Assembly (NCBI RefSeq): GCF_001458415.1
Contig: NZ_CYSD01000012.1
Coordinates: forward strand, 124,001 to 188,000
Source of the DNA: Tritonibacter multivorans
GTDB lineage: Bacteria > Pseudomonadota > Alphaproteobacteria > Rhodobacterales > Rhodobacteraceae
Reading direction: 5' to 3'
DNA length: 64,000 nt
Below, piece after piece: positions 17,501-26,614 of the stretch. The notes beneath the pieces were generated by a model. The model ran no database searches. It was not told the DNA's origin and saw only the letters and a program-made list of their open reading frames with translations. Position 1 is the stretch's first letter, and each line of letters begins with the position of its first letter. A program made the translations under genes and the position numbers.

Positions 17501-18496
17501 TTACAGAAGGGCCTTCCACAGGCGCAGCGCCTGGGCGGTCTCGGCCACATCATGCACCCGTAGCATTTGCACGCCTTGTGCCAGACCTGCAAGCCCTACC
17601 GCAATCGATCCCGGCGCACGTGCGCCCGCGTCAGGTGCTTGGCCAATATCACCAATGAACCGTTTGCGCGACACGCCCAGCAGGATCGGACAGCCAATAC
17701 CGTGAAACAGGCTGAGGTTCTTCAGCAGCGTCAGATTATGCGCCTGCGTTTTGCCAAAGCCGATGCCCGGATCAATCATGATCTGTTCACGCAGGATGCC
17801 AATCGCTTCAAGCTGGTCCACCTGCGCCGACAGGAAATCATAGACGTCGAGCAGCACATTGTCATAGCTCGGTTCATCCTGCATGGTCGCGGGGTCACCT
17901 TGGGCATGCATAATACAGACCGGCACGCCCGCCTGTGCGGCCAAGGGCGCAAGTGCGGCGTCGAAGGTAAAGCCCGAGACATCATTGATCAGGCTTGCGC
18001 CCACCTCGAGCCCTTCCATCGCCACCGTCGCCTTGCGGGTATCAAGAGAAATCGCAACCGAGCTTTTGTCGCGCAGCGCCGCAATCACCGGGGCGGTGCG
18101 GGCGATTTCCTCGAGTTCCTCTACGGTTTCTGCGCCCGGACGGGTGGATTCGCCGCCAATATCAATGATCGAGGCGCCATCCGCGATCATCTTCTGCGCC
18201 GCCGCGATCGCGGCGGTCTCGGTATCGTGTTTGCCACCATCCGAGAAACTGTCCGGGGTGACATTCAGAATGCCCATGATGTGCTGCTGGGTCATATCCA
18301 GACCCGCAATCGCGGCGCGACGCCCGGTCAGGCGCAGTTTCAGATCCTCGGGCAACAGCCCCGCAGGCACCACCCGCGGCGGTGCGCCCCTGTCCAAAAT
18401 CTCCACCTCGGTGAACCACAATGCTCCACCAACCAAATGCAGCGCGCCTTCGGGGCGGGCTTCTCCGTGACGAACCAGGGGACGGTAATAGCTCAC
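17501..18496 (-). CDS. folP: Dihydropteroate synthase
   Basis: 331 residues. Condenses 6-hydroxymethyl-dihydropterin pyrophosphate with p-aminobenzoate. TIM-barrel motifs are present: [56 protein letters not shown] and [11 protein letters not shown]. About 70 residues precede the first motif, longer than the E. coli enzyme, with an extra strand-rich segment. ATGA overlap with folB shows translational coupling. Confidence 0.96.
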   Translation of the reverse strand: MSYYRPLVRHGEARPEGALHLVGGALWFTEVEILDRGAPPRVVPAGLLPEDLKLRLTGRRAAIAGLDMTQQHIMGILNVTPDSFSDGGKHDTETAAIAAAQKMIADGASIIDIGGESTRPGAETVEELEEIARTAPVIAALRDKSSVAISLDTRKATVAMEGLEVGASLINDVSGFTFDAALAPLAAQAGVPVCIMHAQGDPATMQDEPSYDNVLLDVYDFLSAQVDQLEAIGILREQIMIDPGIGFGKTQAHNLTLLKNLSLFHGIGCPILLGVSRKRFIGDIGQAPDAGARAPGSIAVGLAGLAQGVQMLRVHDVAETAQALRLWKALL

Positions 18497-19443
18497 AGGT
18501 CTTTCTGCTCCTCAGAGATGCTGCGCAGGGTCAGGCCCGGTGCCTCGGGCAGATCCGCGCCAATGACGGTCAGTTGCTTGGCCCCGAGCCAATCTGCAAA
18601 CCACGCGGCAAGGGCCACGGGCTCAGCAGGCGGCGTGGCCTGAGCGTCCGTGGAATCTAGCACAATCTTCGTCGGTGCCCAGACGCAAATCTGGCCATTC
18701 TTAATGGCCCAGTCGAGTTCGGTGCGGGTTTCAACCACCGCACAGCGGTCGTCCTGCGCCGCCAGAACCCAAGCGTTTTGTTCTGTGGCCAGAAGGGAGA
18801 TATGCTTTTGGCTCCGGGGGGTTGCCGCTGTCGGCTGGACCAGATCATGAGGCCCCACACAAAGCACCAGCGGCGCATCCCCCGCAAGCTGATCAATCCA
18901 TGCGCTCAGATTGCCCGAGGCAACAGCAGCATTTGACAGATAAACAAGCTGCGGCAGTGGGCCTGTGGCAACCTCTGCCTGTGTCGCCAACTGATCTGCG
19001 GCGCGCACGATCTCGACACCCAGCACATAGGGACCACGGTCCAGTTTCTCGATCCGGACAAAGACGCGTCGGGCCTGAGGTTCCAGCAGGATGCGGTCGG
19101 CAATGCGTTCCGCCAGCGTCTCCAACAGGTTCAGCCGCTCGGCTTCCAACTCATAAGTGATCGCTTCGGTCACTTTGTCATAGGACAGGATGCGGTCCAC
19201 ATCGTCGTCCAGGTCCGCCGGCAGGGCGGCGATCTCGACCACGACATTAAAACGCACCCGCTGGGTCACATCGCGTTCGGCCTGAAAAGCCCCGATTTCG
19301 ACCTCGACCACATGATCGCGCACCATCAGCCGGTCCAGCGGCAGGGAGCTGGGATCATGGGGCACCGCACGCGCGCGGGCCTCGGGATGATCAAACGCCA
19401 GCGCAATTTCGCTTGGGGCGTCGGTTTTCGGATCTTGGGTCAT
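18493..19443 (-). CDS. folB: Dihydroneopterin aldolase fused to an amino-acid-kinase-like domain
   Basis: 316 residues against about 120 for a normal FolB. Residues 36-150 carry the aldolase fold with Y88 (DRILSYDK) and K133 (VRIEKLDRGPYV), consistent with the catalytic pair. Residues about 163-305 form a second domain: LPQLVYLSNAAV, APLVLCVGPHDL, WAIKNGQICVWAPTKIVL and ALAAWFADWLGAKQLTVIGA. Its strand/helix order and the last block resemble amino-acid kinases of the MfnE/uridylate-kinase type, but the K-x-G-G-S phosphate loop is missing, so it may be inactive or structural. First gene of folB-folP-glmM, with ATGA overlap to folP. The aldolase call is firm; the second domain is inference. Confidence 0.88.
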   Translation of the reverse strand: MTQDPKTDAPSEIALAFDHPEARARAVPHDPSSLPLDRLMVRDHVVEVEIGAFQAERDVTQRVRFNVVVEIAALPADLDDDVDRILSYDKVTEAITYELEAERLNLLETLAERIADRILLEPQARRVFVRIEKLDRGPYVLGVEIVRAADQLATQAEVATGPLPQLVYLSNAAVASGNLSAWIDQLAGDAPLVLCVGPHDLVQPTAATPRSQKHISLLATEQNAWVLAAQDDRCAVVETRTELDWAIKNGQICVWAPTKIVLDSTDAQATPPAEPVALAAWFADWLGAKQLTVIGADLPEAPGLTLRSISEEQKDL

Positions 19444-19539
19444 GGCTTCAGGCCTTTATCTGGCGAGTGGCGTGCCGGGGTGCACTGGCTATCCCAGTCG
19501 ACCCGAAGTAACAGCCTCAAAACCGCCGCACCAGATACA

Positions 19540-19574
19540 GAAAACGGCACGAGGGGGTCCTGCGTGCCGTTTTC
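19540..19574 (-). terminator. Terminator downstream of the cell wall hydrolase
   Basis: Perfect 12-base stem GAAAACGGCACG / CGTGCCGTTTTC. On the minus strand the stem itself ends in TTTTC. It separates the hydrolase stop from the folB promoter region. Confidence 0.65.
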
Positions 19575-19581
19575 GGGAAAT

Positions 19582-20229
19582 TTAATTGTTCGACGCGGTG
19601 CGGTAACGCTCGTCACGATAGAACAGATGCACCCCATATCGCGCGGTGCGGGTAAAGCTGCGGGCCCAGCGCGGGTTCACAGCCGTGGTGTGATAGTAGG
19701 TCGCGCCCTGTGTCAGGTCTGTGGCCGCCCCATCGAGCGCCAGACGCGCCACTTTGGACACCCGCTCATAAGCGCGCGGCTCGCGGATGACCTCTTTGTG
19801 GCCATCGCAGGTATAGGTGAACTGGCACTGATACTTGCGGCCTGTGCCCTGATTGATCACACCGCAGACGGTGTCAGGGAACTGTTTGGAGGCCACGCGG
19901 TTCAGGATCACCTCGGCGACCGCAAACTGACCTTTGATGGTCTCGCCCCGGGCTTCAAAGTACAGCGCCTCAGCCAGACAGGCGAATTCGGACCCACCAT
20001 CGGGCAGCGGGCGGGAATCGATCCAGCCTTTGGTGTATTCAACCTGGGTCGCCTTGGCTTTGCGCGCGCCATGAGACGATCCCAAAAAACGTTCCATCCG
20101 GTTCTTTGGCGCAGCCTGAAGCGTCGTCTGTTCCTGTTCGAACAGAGCGCCCAGATCGACATCCGCAGATGCCGCGCTTCCAAAACCAAGAGCCGCCATA
20201 ACCGCGGCTGCCATCACCAAACATTTCAT
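19582..20229 (-). CDS. Cell wall hydrolase, SleB/CwlJ type
   Basis: 215 residues with a cleavable signal peptide (about residues 1-22, MAALGFGSAASA). The Hydrolase_2 domain occupies the C-terminal two thirds: CLAEALYFEARGE with the presumed catalytic Glu, AVAEVILNRVASKQFPDTVC, CQFTYTCDG and ATYYHT. Related proteins cleave peptidoglycan during spore germination in Bacillus; in non-sporing Alphaproteobacteria they serve general murein turnover in the periplasm. Monocistronic. Confidence 0.9.
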   Translation of the reverse strand: MKCLVMAAAVMAALGFGSAASADVDLGALFEQEQTTLQAAPKNRMERFLGSSHGARKAKATQVEYTKGWIDSRPLPDGGSEFACLAEALYFEARGETIKGQFAVAEVILNRVASKQFPDTVCGVINQGTGRKYQCQFTYTCDGHKEVIREPRAYERVSKVARLALDGAATDLTQGATYYHTTAVNPRWARSFTRTARYGVHLFYRDERYRTASNN

Positions 20230-20402
20230 ACGTGGATACCCCCATCCAATCTGCGTGCGGCAGGCAAGCCCGCCCCAAGCGACGGCACGAAGTAACGGAT
20301 TTGTTCACAAACGTCTAGTCAACCCAGCTATGCGTTGGAACAAATGGGGAACGAGATACTCTGTGGCAGCCTGCTGCCGAGGGAGCAAAAACCCTGAAAA
20401 CC

Positions 20403-22967
20403 TTAATTATTTGCGTATGTCGGCGAAATTTGGCCGGTTTTTTCCGCAATCGCCAATTGAGCCGCCGCAAGCCGCGCAACGGGCACCCGGAAGGGCGAAC
20501 AAGAGACGTAATCAAAGCCAACCATCCGGCAAAAGGCAATTGATTCGGGGTTGCCGCCGTGTTCGCCGCAGATCGACAGAACCACATCCGGGCGCCCTTC
20601 GCGGCCGCGCTGAACCCCAAGCTGCAACAGCTCGCCCACGCCGTCCACATCCAGACGGTGGAACGGGTCTTCGGGGAAGACGCCTTTCTGCACATAGTCC
20701 GACATAAACCGCCCCGCATCATCGCGCGACAGACCATAGGTCATCTGCGTCAGGTCATTGGTGCCGAAACTCATGAACTCGGTGCTTTGTGCAATCTCGT
20801 CCGCGCGCAGGGCTGCACGCGGTGTTTCGACCATCACACCAAGGCGATAGCTGAAATCCTGCCCGCGTTCAGCCCGCACAGCCGCGGCCACAGCATCAAT
20901 GCGGGCTTTGACCAGCTCGACCTCGCGTTTGGCAGAGACCAGCGGGATCATAATTTCCGGTTCCGTGCTGCTGGCCTCCAGCGAGGCCTCAAAGATTGCC
21001 CGCGCCTGCATGTCATAGATTTCAGGCACCGTAACGCCAAGGCGCACGCCGCGCAGACCCAGCATGGGGTTATACTCGCCCATTTCCTCAACCCGGCGGG
21101 TCACATCAGAAATCGGCAGGCCTAGGGCCTCGGCCAATTCCCGCTGTCCAGTCGTTGTTGTCGGCAGGAATTCATGCAGCGGCGGGTCAAACAGGCGGAT
21201 ACAGACCGGCAGGCCGCCCATGATCCGGAACAGCTCGCGGAAGTCATCGCGCTGCATCGGCAACAGACGCGCCAGAACCGCTGCCCGGCCTTCAGAGGTA
21301 TCGGCAAAGATCATCTCACGCATCACAGTCAGACGACCGGGTTCAAAGAACATATGTTCCGTCCGGCACAGACCAATGCCCTGAGCATCAAATTTGCGCG
21401 CAGTGATCGCGTCTTCGGGCGTGTCGGCATTGGCGCGGATGCCAATATCGCGGGCCTCATCGGCCCAGGCCATCATCGTCTGGAACGCGTCATCCTGCGC
21501 CGCTTCCAGCATCTCTGGCTCGCCCAGCAGGATTTCTCCGGTCGAGCCATCCAAAGTCACCTGTGTGCCCGCAGAGACCACGCGCCCATCCGGCGCAATC
21601 AGCTGCTTGCGGCGCATATTGAACCGCAGGGACGACACGCCCACGATACAGGGCAGACCAAGCCCGCGACCAATCACCGCCGCATGAGACGTCATGCCGC
21701 CTTTTTCAGTCACAACCCCCACGGCCGCATGCATGCCGCGCACATCCTCGGGAGAGGTCTCGCGCCGGGCCAGAATGCAGGGTTCGCCGCGGGCGGCACT
21801 GGCCTGCGCCTCGGCTGCGGTAAAGACCAGTTTGCCACGCGCCGCACCGGGGCTGGCCGCGATCCCGCGCCCCAAAACGTCACGGGTGGCATCCGGGGCC
21901 ACCTGTCGGTGCAGCAGTTCGTTCAGGGCATGGGCATCCACGCGCATCAAGGCTTCCTCTGCAGGGATCACACCATCTTCGGCCAGACGCACGGCGATTT
22001 TCACCGCCGCCCGGGCCGAACGTTGGATACGTACCCCATCCAGGATATGCACCTGATTGTTTTCAATCACAAATTCGACCTGCATTTCTTCGCGCAGACG
22101 CGCGCGCATCAGGGCGGCATGTCGGCTTAGATCCGCGAAGGCCTCTGGTGCCTCATCCTGCAACGACCGTCCCCGGTCATCTTGGGCAAGGAACATGGCT
22201 TCAACGCCACCGCCAAGCGCATCGCGCCCCTGCGACTGGCTGAGGTATCGTCCGGTGACCTGAGGCTCTCCGGTTTGGGAGTTGGCCAGCTGCATCACAC
22301 CGGATCCGCATTCGCCCTGCCCCAGACCCAGCGCCATTTCCTGCACAATCAACCCAAGGCCTGCATCTGCGGGCGCCCCTTTGGCTTCGCGCAAGAGCCG
22401 TGCTGTGGTGCCTTCCCAAGCCCGCGCCATCGACCGCAGCACAGCCGCCAATTGCTCGCCCCGGTTTTGCGGGAAAGGTTCCTCGGCTTCGGCCTCATAG
22501 GCATGCAGAACCTCGGACAGCGCATCGGGGCCGCCGTCTTCGACATCCTCAAACACATCCGGGTCCAGTCGCGCCACATGCACCGCATAGGCCTGCACAA
22601 ACCGCAGATAAAGCGCCGAGGCCGCTTCTTTGCCCAGCGTGTCGCTGAGGCTGACAAAACGGGCGTCGTTCATGCCAATGTTCAAAACCGCCCCCGGCCC
22701 CCCCCAGTCAGGGTCTTCGGACGAGGGGCGCACACAAAGGATGGCGTCTTCGGGAAATTCGGACAGGATTGCATCCAGATCCACCATTTCACCGGCTGCG
22801 ATTGCATGAACCGCATCAAAAGACAGCGCCACCGTGCGCGGCACCGGCAGGTCCAGCCGCACCAGACGTTGCAGACATTTGGCCCGCCCGCCATGGGTCA
22901 CCACCGCGATCGGGGCGGCCTGAGTGATCAACGTGGCTTGCGGGGTATCAGTGGTCATTTTCTGCAC
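20403..22967 (-). CDS. ppdK: Pyruvate, phosphate dikinase (divergent)
   Basis: 854 residues from GTG 22967, a start fixed by AAGGAAGG 7 bases upstream; ATG 22958 is nine bases further in. Interconverts pyruvate and PEP using ATP and Pi. The central phosphohistidine domain (EKGGMTSHAAVIGRG, His about 428) and the C-terminal PEP domain (FMSFGTNDLTQMTYGLSRDD, SICGEHGGNPES) are canonical. The N-terminal ATP-grasp domain is unusual: where classical PPDK has a methionine-rich PGMM loop this protein reads SSEDPDWGGPGAVLNIG. It might be a specialised or altered-specificity enzyme. It follows glyS on the same strand behind a terminator. Confidence 0.87.
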   Translation of the reverse strand: MQKMTTDTPQATLITQAAPIAVVTHGGRAKCLQRLVRLDLPVPRTVALSFDAVHAIAAGEMVDLDAILSEFPEDAILCVRPSSEDPDWGGPGAVLNIGMNDARFVSLSDTLGKEAASALYLRFVQAYAVHVARLDPDVFEDVEDGGPDALSEVLHAYEAEAEEPFPQNRGEQLAAVLRSMARAWEGTTARLLREAKGAPADAGLGLIVQEMALGLGQGECGSGVMQLANSQTGEPQVTGRYLSQSQGRDALGGGVEAMFLAQDDRGRSLQDEAPEAFADLSRHAALMRARLREEMQVEFVIENNQVHILDGVRIQRSARAAVKIAVRLAEDGVIPAEEALMRVDAHALNELLHRQVAPDATRDVLGRGIAASPGAARGKLVFTAAEAQASAARGEPCILARRETSPEDVRGMHAAVGVVTEKGGMTSHAAVIGRGLGLPCIVGVSSLRFNMRRKQLIAPDGRVVSAGTQVTLDGSTGEILLGEPEMLEAAQDDAFQTMMAWADEARDIGIRANADTPEDAITARKFDAQGIGLCRTEHMFFEPGRLTVMREMIFADTSEGRAAVLARLLPMQRDDFRELFRIMGGLPVCIRLFDPPLHEFLPTTTTGQRELAEALGLPISDVTRRVEEMGEYNPMLGLRGVRLGVTVPEIYDMQARAIFEASLEASSTEPEIMIPLVSAKREVELVKARIDAVAAAVRAERGQDFSYRLGVMVETPRAALRADEIAQSTEFMSFGTNDLTQMTYGLSRDDAGRFMSDYVQKGVFPEDPFHRLDVDGVGELLQLGVQRGREGRPDVVLSICGEHGGNPESIAFCRMVGFDYVSCSPFRVPVARLAAAQLAIAEKTGQISPTYANN

Positions 22968-23041
22968 TGCAGCACCTTCCTTGTTGCCAAAGACAATAAA
23001 GCAGGCATCGCGACCCGCAAGGGGAAGAACCACTGCCGCAG

Positions 23042-23074
23042 ATACAAAAGCGGCCTCCCAATTGGGAGGCCGCT
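23042..23074 (-). terminator. Terminator of glyS
   Basis: Perfect 26-base palindrome at 23049-23074 (arms AGCGGCCTCCCAA / TTGGGAGGCCGCT); on the minus strand the arm runs into CTTTTGT. It lies directly after repeat copy 2. Confidence 0.75.
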
Positions 23075-23107
23075 GCCTTCGGCGAGAGTATTTTCGGCCA
23101 AAAGAAG
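23075..23107 (-). repeat. Dispersed 3'-end repeat, copy 2
   Basis: About 33 bases; begins 4 bases after the glyS stop in gene orientation as CTTCTTTTGGCCGAAAATAC and is followed at once by the glyS terminator hairpin. Compared with copies 1 and 3 it has two compensatory-looking changes in the small GC hairpin (CTCTCGCCGAAGG). Confidence 0.8.
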
Positions 23108-23111
23108 GGGC

Positions 23112-25175
23112 TTAGCCCTCAATCTTGGTCAGATCGGCCACCTGGGTGCAGACTTTGCGGATCTGGGACAGCAGGTTCAAGCGGTTGCGGCGCACGATCT
23201 GATTGTCGGAATTGACCTGTACGGCCTCGAAAAACGCATCAACCGGTGCGCGTAGGGCTGCCATGCCGCCCATGGCTGCCGCGAAATCTTCGGCCTCGAT
23301 GGCCGAGGAGATCGCCCCTTCGCTCGCTGCAAGCGCCGCGAAAAGCGCTTTTTCGCTGTCGTCTTCCAGAAACTTTTCGTCCGCCCCAAAGGAGTATTCG
23401 ACCCCGTCCTTGTCTTCGGCCTGAGTCAGGATGTTGTTGGCGCGTTTGAAGCCCTGCAGCAGGTTTTCACCATCCTCAGATTTCATGAAATCTTCCAGCG
23501 CGCGGGCGCGTTTGACCAGCAGGGTCAGGTCGTCATTGCCGTCCATGGCAATGCAGGCGTCGATCACATCGTGGCGGATGCCTTGGTCGCGCAGGAACAC
23601 CTTCAGACGGTCGTGGAAGAAGGACAGGAGGTTGTCGGCATCTGCACCGTCAAAGCCCTTGGCAAAGATCTCTTTCAGACCGACGCGTGCATTGTTTTCC
23701 AGAACAAGGCGGGTCACCCCCAGCGCCGCGCGGCGCAGCGCATATGGATCTTTGGAGCCTGTCGGTTTTTCGTCAATCGCCCAGAAGCCGGTCAGCGTGT
23801 CGATCTTGTCGGCCAGCGCCACCGCGACAGAGACCGGCTCGGACGGCACGTCATCAGATGGGCCGAGCGGCGAATAGTGCAGCTCGCAAGCGTTTGCGAC
23901 CTCCTGCGGCAGGCCCGCTGCCTCGGCATAATAACGGCCCATCAGGCCCTGCAGTTCCGGGAACTCATAGACCATTTCAGAGGACAGATCCGCCTTTGCC
24001 ACACGCGCAGCCTGTTCGGCCAGATCAGCGTCGGCGCCAACCACCGGCGCGATCTCGCGTGCCAGCGCGGCAATGCGATCAATGCGCGCGGCCTGCGTGC
24101 CGAGTTTATTGTGGAAGGTCACATTGCCCAGGTTTTGCACCCAAGCGGACATGCCGACCTCGGATTTTGCGGTGCGCAGATCGTTTTCCCAGAAGAATTT
24201 CGCATCCGCCAGACGGGCCGACAGAACCTTTTGGTTGCCCGCCAGAATTGTCGCGCCAGTGTCCGCGGTTTCGCGGTTCGCCACGGTGACAAAACGTTCG
24301 ATCCGGCCGGTTTGCGGGTTCTTCACGGAAAAGAACTTCTGATGTTCTTTCATCGAGGTCTGCAGGACCTCGGGCGGCAGTTCAAGGAACTCCTCGTCGA
24401 TGGCGCCCAGCAGGACCACCGGCCATTCGACCAGCCCAGCCACCTCGCGCAACAGGCCCTTGTCCTCAACCACTTCAAGACCCAGTGCGAAGGCTTGGTT
24501 TGTGGCGTCCTGCCAGATTGCTTCGGCGCGTTCCTCGGCGTTCAGCACAACAAAAGCGCGCTTCAGCTGGGTGGCGTAGTCTTCAAAACTGCGCACGGTG
24601 AGTTCAGCAGGCGCCATAAAGCGGTGCCCCTTGGTGGTATCGCCTGCTTTGATGCCTTCGATTTCAAACGGCACAACCTCGGTGCCCTCGTCCTTGGACA
24701 GGATGCACAGGATCGACTGCAGCGGGCGCACCCAACGCAGGGTGCCCGCCCCCCAGCGCATGGACTTCGGCCAGGGGAAGTTGCGGATCGTTGTATCCAG
24801 CACCTCGGCAATGATCTCGGCTGCCGGACGGCCGGGTTTCTCGATCGTGGCGAAATAGACATTGCCCTTCGGGGTTTCGCGCTCTTCTAGCTGCTCCATG
24901 GTCAGGCCAGCCCCACGCAGGAAGCCCTCAATGGCTTTTTCCGGCGCGCCCACTTTCGGGCCCTTGCGCTCTTCGCGCACGGTCGGGGAATGATCCAGCA
25001 GGCCGTCGATAGCCAGTGTCAGGCGGCGCGGTGTTGAGAAGGCTGCGGCACCGGCATAGGTCAGACCCGCCTCGACCAAACCATCGGTCATGCGCTTTTT
25101 CAGATCCTCGGCAGCCTGCGCTTGCATGCGGGCCGGGATTTCTTCGGAAAAGAGTTCAATCAGCAGGTCGGGCAT
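23112..25175 (-). CDS. glyS: Glycyl-tRNA synthetase beta subunit
   Basis: 687 residues, normal for the alpha2beta2 bacterial enzyme. N terminus MPDLLIELFSEEIPARMQ is typical; KDPYALRRAALGVTRLVLE and a C-terminal anticodon-binding (DALR-like) helical region (DAFFEAVQVNSDNQIVRRNR) follow. Partner glyQ lies 1.4 kb upstream on the same strand, with a DUF6446 gene and an oppositely oriented marC between. Confidence 0.97.
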   Translation of the reverse strand: MPDLLIELFSEEIPARMQAQAAEDLKKRMTDGLVEAGLTYAGAAAFSTPRRLTLAIDGLLDHSPTVREERKGPKVGAPEKAIEGFLRGAGLTMEQLEERETPKGNVYFATIEKPGRPAAEIIAEVLDTTIRNFPWPKSMRWGAGTLRWVRPLQSILCILSKDEGTEVVPFEIEGIKAGDTTKGHRFMAPAELTVRSFEDYATQLKRAFVVLNAEERAEAIWQDATNQAFALGLEVVEDKGLLREVAGLVEWPVVLLGAIDEEFLELPPEVLQTSMKEHQKFFSVKNPQTGRIERFVTVANRETADTGATILAGNQKVLSARLADAKFFWENDLRTAKSEVGMSAWVQNLGNVTFHNKLGTQAARIDRIAALAREIAPVVGADADLAEQAARVAKADLSSEMVYEFPELQGLMGRYYAEAAGLPQEVANACELHYSPLGPSDDVPSEPVSVAVALADKIDTLTGFWAIDEKPTGSKDPYALRRAALGVTRLVLENNARVGLKEIFAKGFDGADADNLLSFFHDRLKVFLRDQGIRHDVIDACIAMDGNDDLTLLVKRARALEDFMKSEDGENLLQGFKRANNILTQAEDKDGVEYSFGADEKFLEDDSEKALFAALAASEGAISSAIEAEDFAAAMGGMAALRAPVDAFFEAVQVNSDNQIVRRNRLNLLSQIRKVCTQVADLTKIEG

Positions 25176-25305
25176 CGGATGTCCTTAAGGTCTTTCCCCT
25201 GTTGCGGGGCCGGGAAACGGATCGTCGCAGCCTGCAGAACCGCAGTGGCGACGTGGAAAGGTGAATAGGTGATACCGCAGCACTGTCAAGCGCTGCGACT
25301 GGTGG

Positions 25306-25833
25306 TCAGTGGGTTTCGGGGCGTTCGGGGCAGACTTCCCCAACCACAGTGCCGTCATAGGCTTTCTTGCCGCAGTTGTTCAGCTCGTGCCAGACAAAGC
25401 CGCGCCCGTCATTGGTGATGGCCACAATCCGGTCGACGCCAAACTCAATGTTTTTTTGCCCCATAAAGGCGGTCGCCGAGCCGTCTTTCAGCGCGGCCCC
25501 CAAGGCGGCGGCATCAAAACAGTCAAACCACCCCGGTGCATTGCGCGGATCTTGGGTTTCGGACAGGGTGTACAGCTGCGCGAGTTCATCGGCGCGCAGC
25601 GTGGTTTCAAAACAGGCCCGGTAGCGGATGGGCGAACTGTCGGCATCGATGGCCTCGAATGCGGAATACTGGATCGCCTGCGGCGTCTCACGGCCCAGCG
25701 GCAGCAGCACCACATCCTGTCCGGGTCGCGCGTCGACCGATTGGTAGAAACCATAGACCTGCAGGTAATACATAGCCGCACCGGCCAGAAGACCGCTGAG
25801 GATCAGAATAACGGAGAGGAGTTTACCGGTCAT
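25306..25833 (-). CDS. DUF6446-type membrane-anchored protein
   Basis: 175 residues with one N-terminal transmembrane helix (LLSVILILSGLLAGAAMYYL) and a periplasmic domain with several cysteines (YRACFETTL, GWFDCFDAA, NNCGKKAYD, GEVCPE), suggesting disulfides. It fits the DUF6446 family that sits between glyQ and glyS in Rhodobacterales. Function unknown. It lies 130 bases upstream of glyS on the same strand, so co-transcription is possible. Confidence 0.7.
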   Translation of the reverse strand: MTGKLLSVILILSGLLAGAAMYYLQVYGFYQSVDARPGQDVVLLPLGRETPQAIQYSAFEAIDADSSPIRYRACFETTLRADELAQLYTLSETQDPRNAPGWFDCFDAAALGAALKDGSATAFMGQKNIEFGVDRIVAITNDGRGFVWHELNNCGKKAYDGTVVGEVCPERPETH

Positions 25834-25952
25834 GTGGCCCAGTCCTTGCCCAAGGCCCCGACACAGGGGCGAGATTTCATTTTGTCTGCACTGAACGATG
25901 GGGTAATCGGAAGAAAGTCACGTTTCCCAGCACGCCAGGAGGGCCTTTCGGG

Positions 25953-26588
25953 ATGAACACAGACTTCGCCATTGCCATGTTCGGCGCGCTGTTTGCAGTG
26001 ATGAACCCATTTGTGAACCTGCCGATCTTTCTGAGCCTCACGGCGGGTGCGGACCGCGGGGCCCAACGCAAGACGGCGGTGATGATCCTGATCTATACCG
26101 CGATCACCTGCGCGGTCGTCGCGGCGGCGGGATCGGCGATCCTGTCGTTCTTTGACATTTCGGTCGATGCCTTCCGCGTCGCAGGCGGGCTGGTGCTGAT
26201 GCAGATCGGCCTGCATATGCTCAATGGCAACGACAGCTCTGCCCACCATGGGACCAAAACCGAACAGGCGGATCACCCGGCGGTGGAGAACATCGCCTTC
26301 TACCCGATGACCTTCCCAATGCTGGTTGGGCCCGGCACAATGACCACCCTGATCCTCTTTGCCCATAAGGCCAAGGATACGCTGGACTGGATTGCCTACG
26401 GGCTGTGTGTCGGCGCCGTGATTGGGGCGCTGGGTCTGGTGCTGTTCTTTGCGGGCGATATTGGCCGCCTGCTGACTGCCACCATGCGCACCATTATGAC
26501 CCGGATCATGGGGATGATCCTGATGGCCATCGCAGTTGGCATGGTGGTTGCAGGGCTGAAAGCCCTGCTGCCAGGCCTCGCAACGTAA
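25953..26588 (+). CDS. MarC family integral membrane protein
   Basis: 211 residues and six predicted transmembrane helices; MNPFVNLPIFLSLTAG and FYPMTFPMLVGPGTMTTLIL are the two repeated family signatures. MarC proteins were once linked to multiple antibiotic resistance but have no proven substrate; a small-molecule transporter role is assumed. It is inserted on the opposite strand inside the glyQ-DUF6446-glyS run and converges on glyQ with a 26-base gap. AGGAGGG precedes the ATG. Confidence 0.92.
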   Translation: MNTDFAIAMFGALFAVMNPFVNLPIFLSLTAGADRGAQRKTAVMILIYTAITCAVVAAAGSAILSFFDISVDAFRVAGGLVLMQIGLHMLNGNDSSAHHGTKTEQADHPAVENIAFYPMTFPMLVGPGTMTTLILFAHKAKDTLDWIAYGLCVGAVIGALGLVLFFAGDIGRLLTATMRTIMTRIMGMILMAIAVGMVVAGLKALLPGLAT

Positions 26589-26614
26589 CTGGCGACCTAA
26601 CTGGTGGGTTAGGA

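Noticed and set aside
16404-17705. 433-codon plus-strand frame
   Set aside because: Antisense to glmM and folP.
20300-20320. TTTGTTCACAAACG as an SOS (LexA) box before the cell wall hydrolase
   Set aside because: The alphaproteobacterial SOS motif is a direct repeat GTTC-N7-GTTC; this is only a short imperfect inverted repeat.
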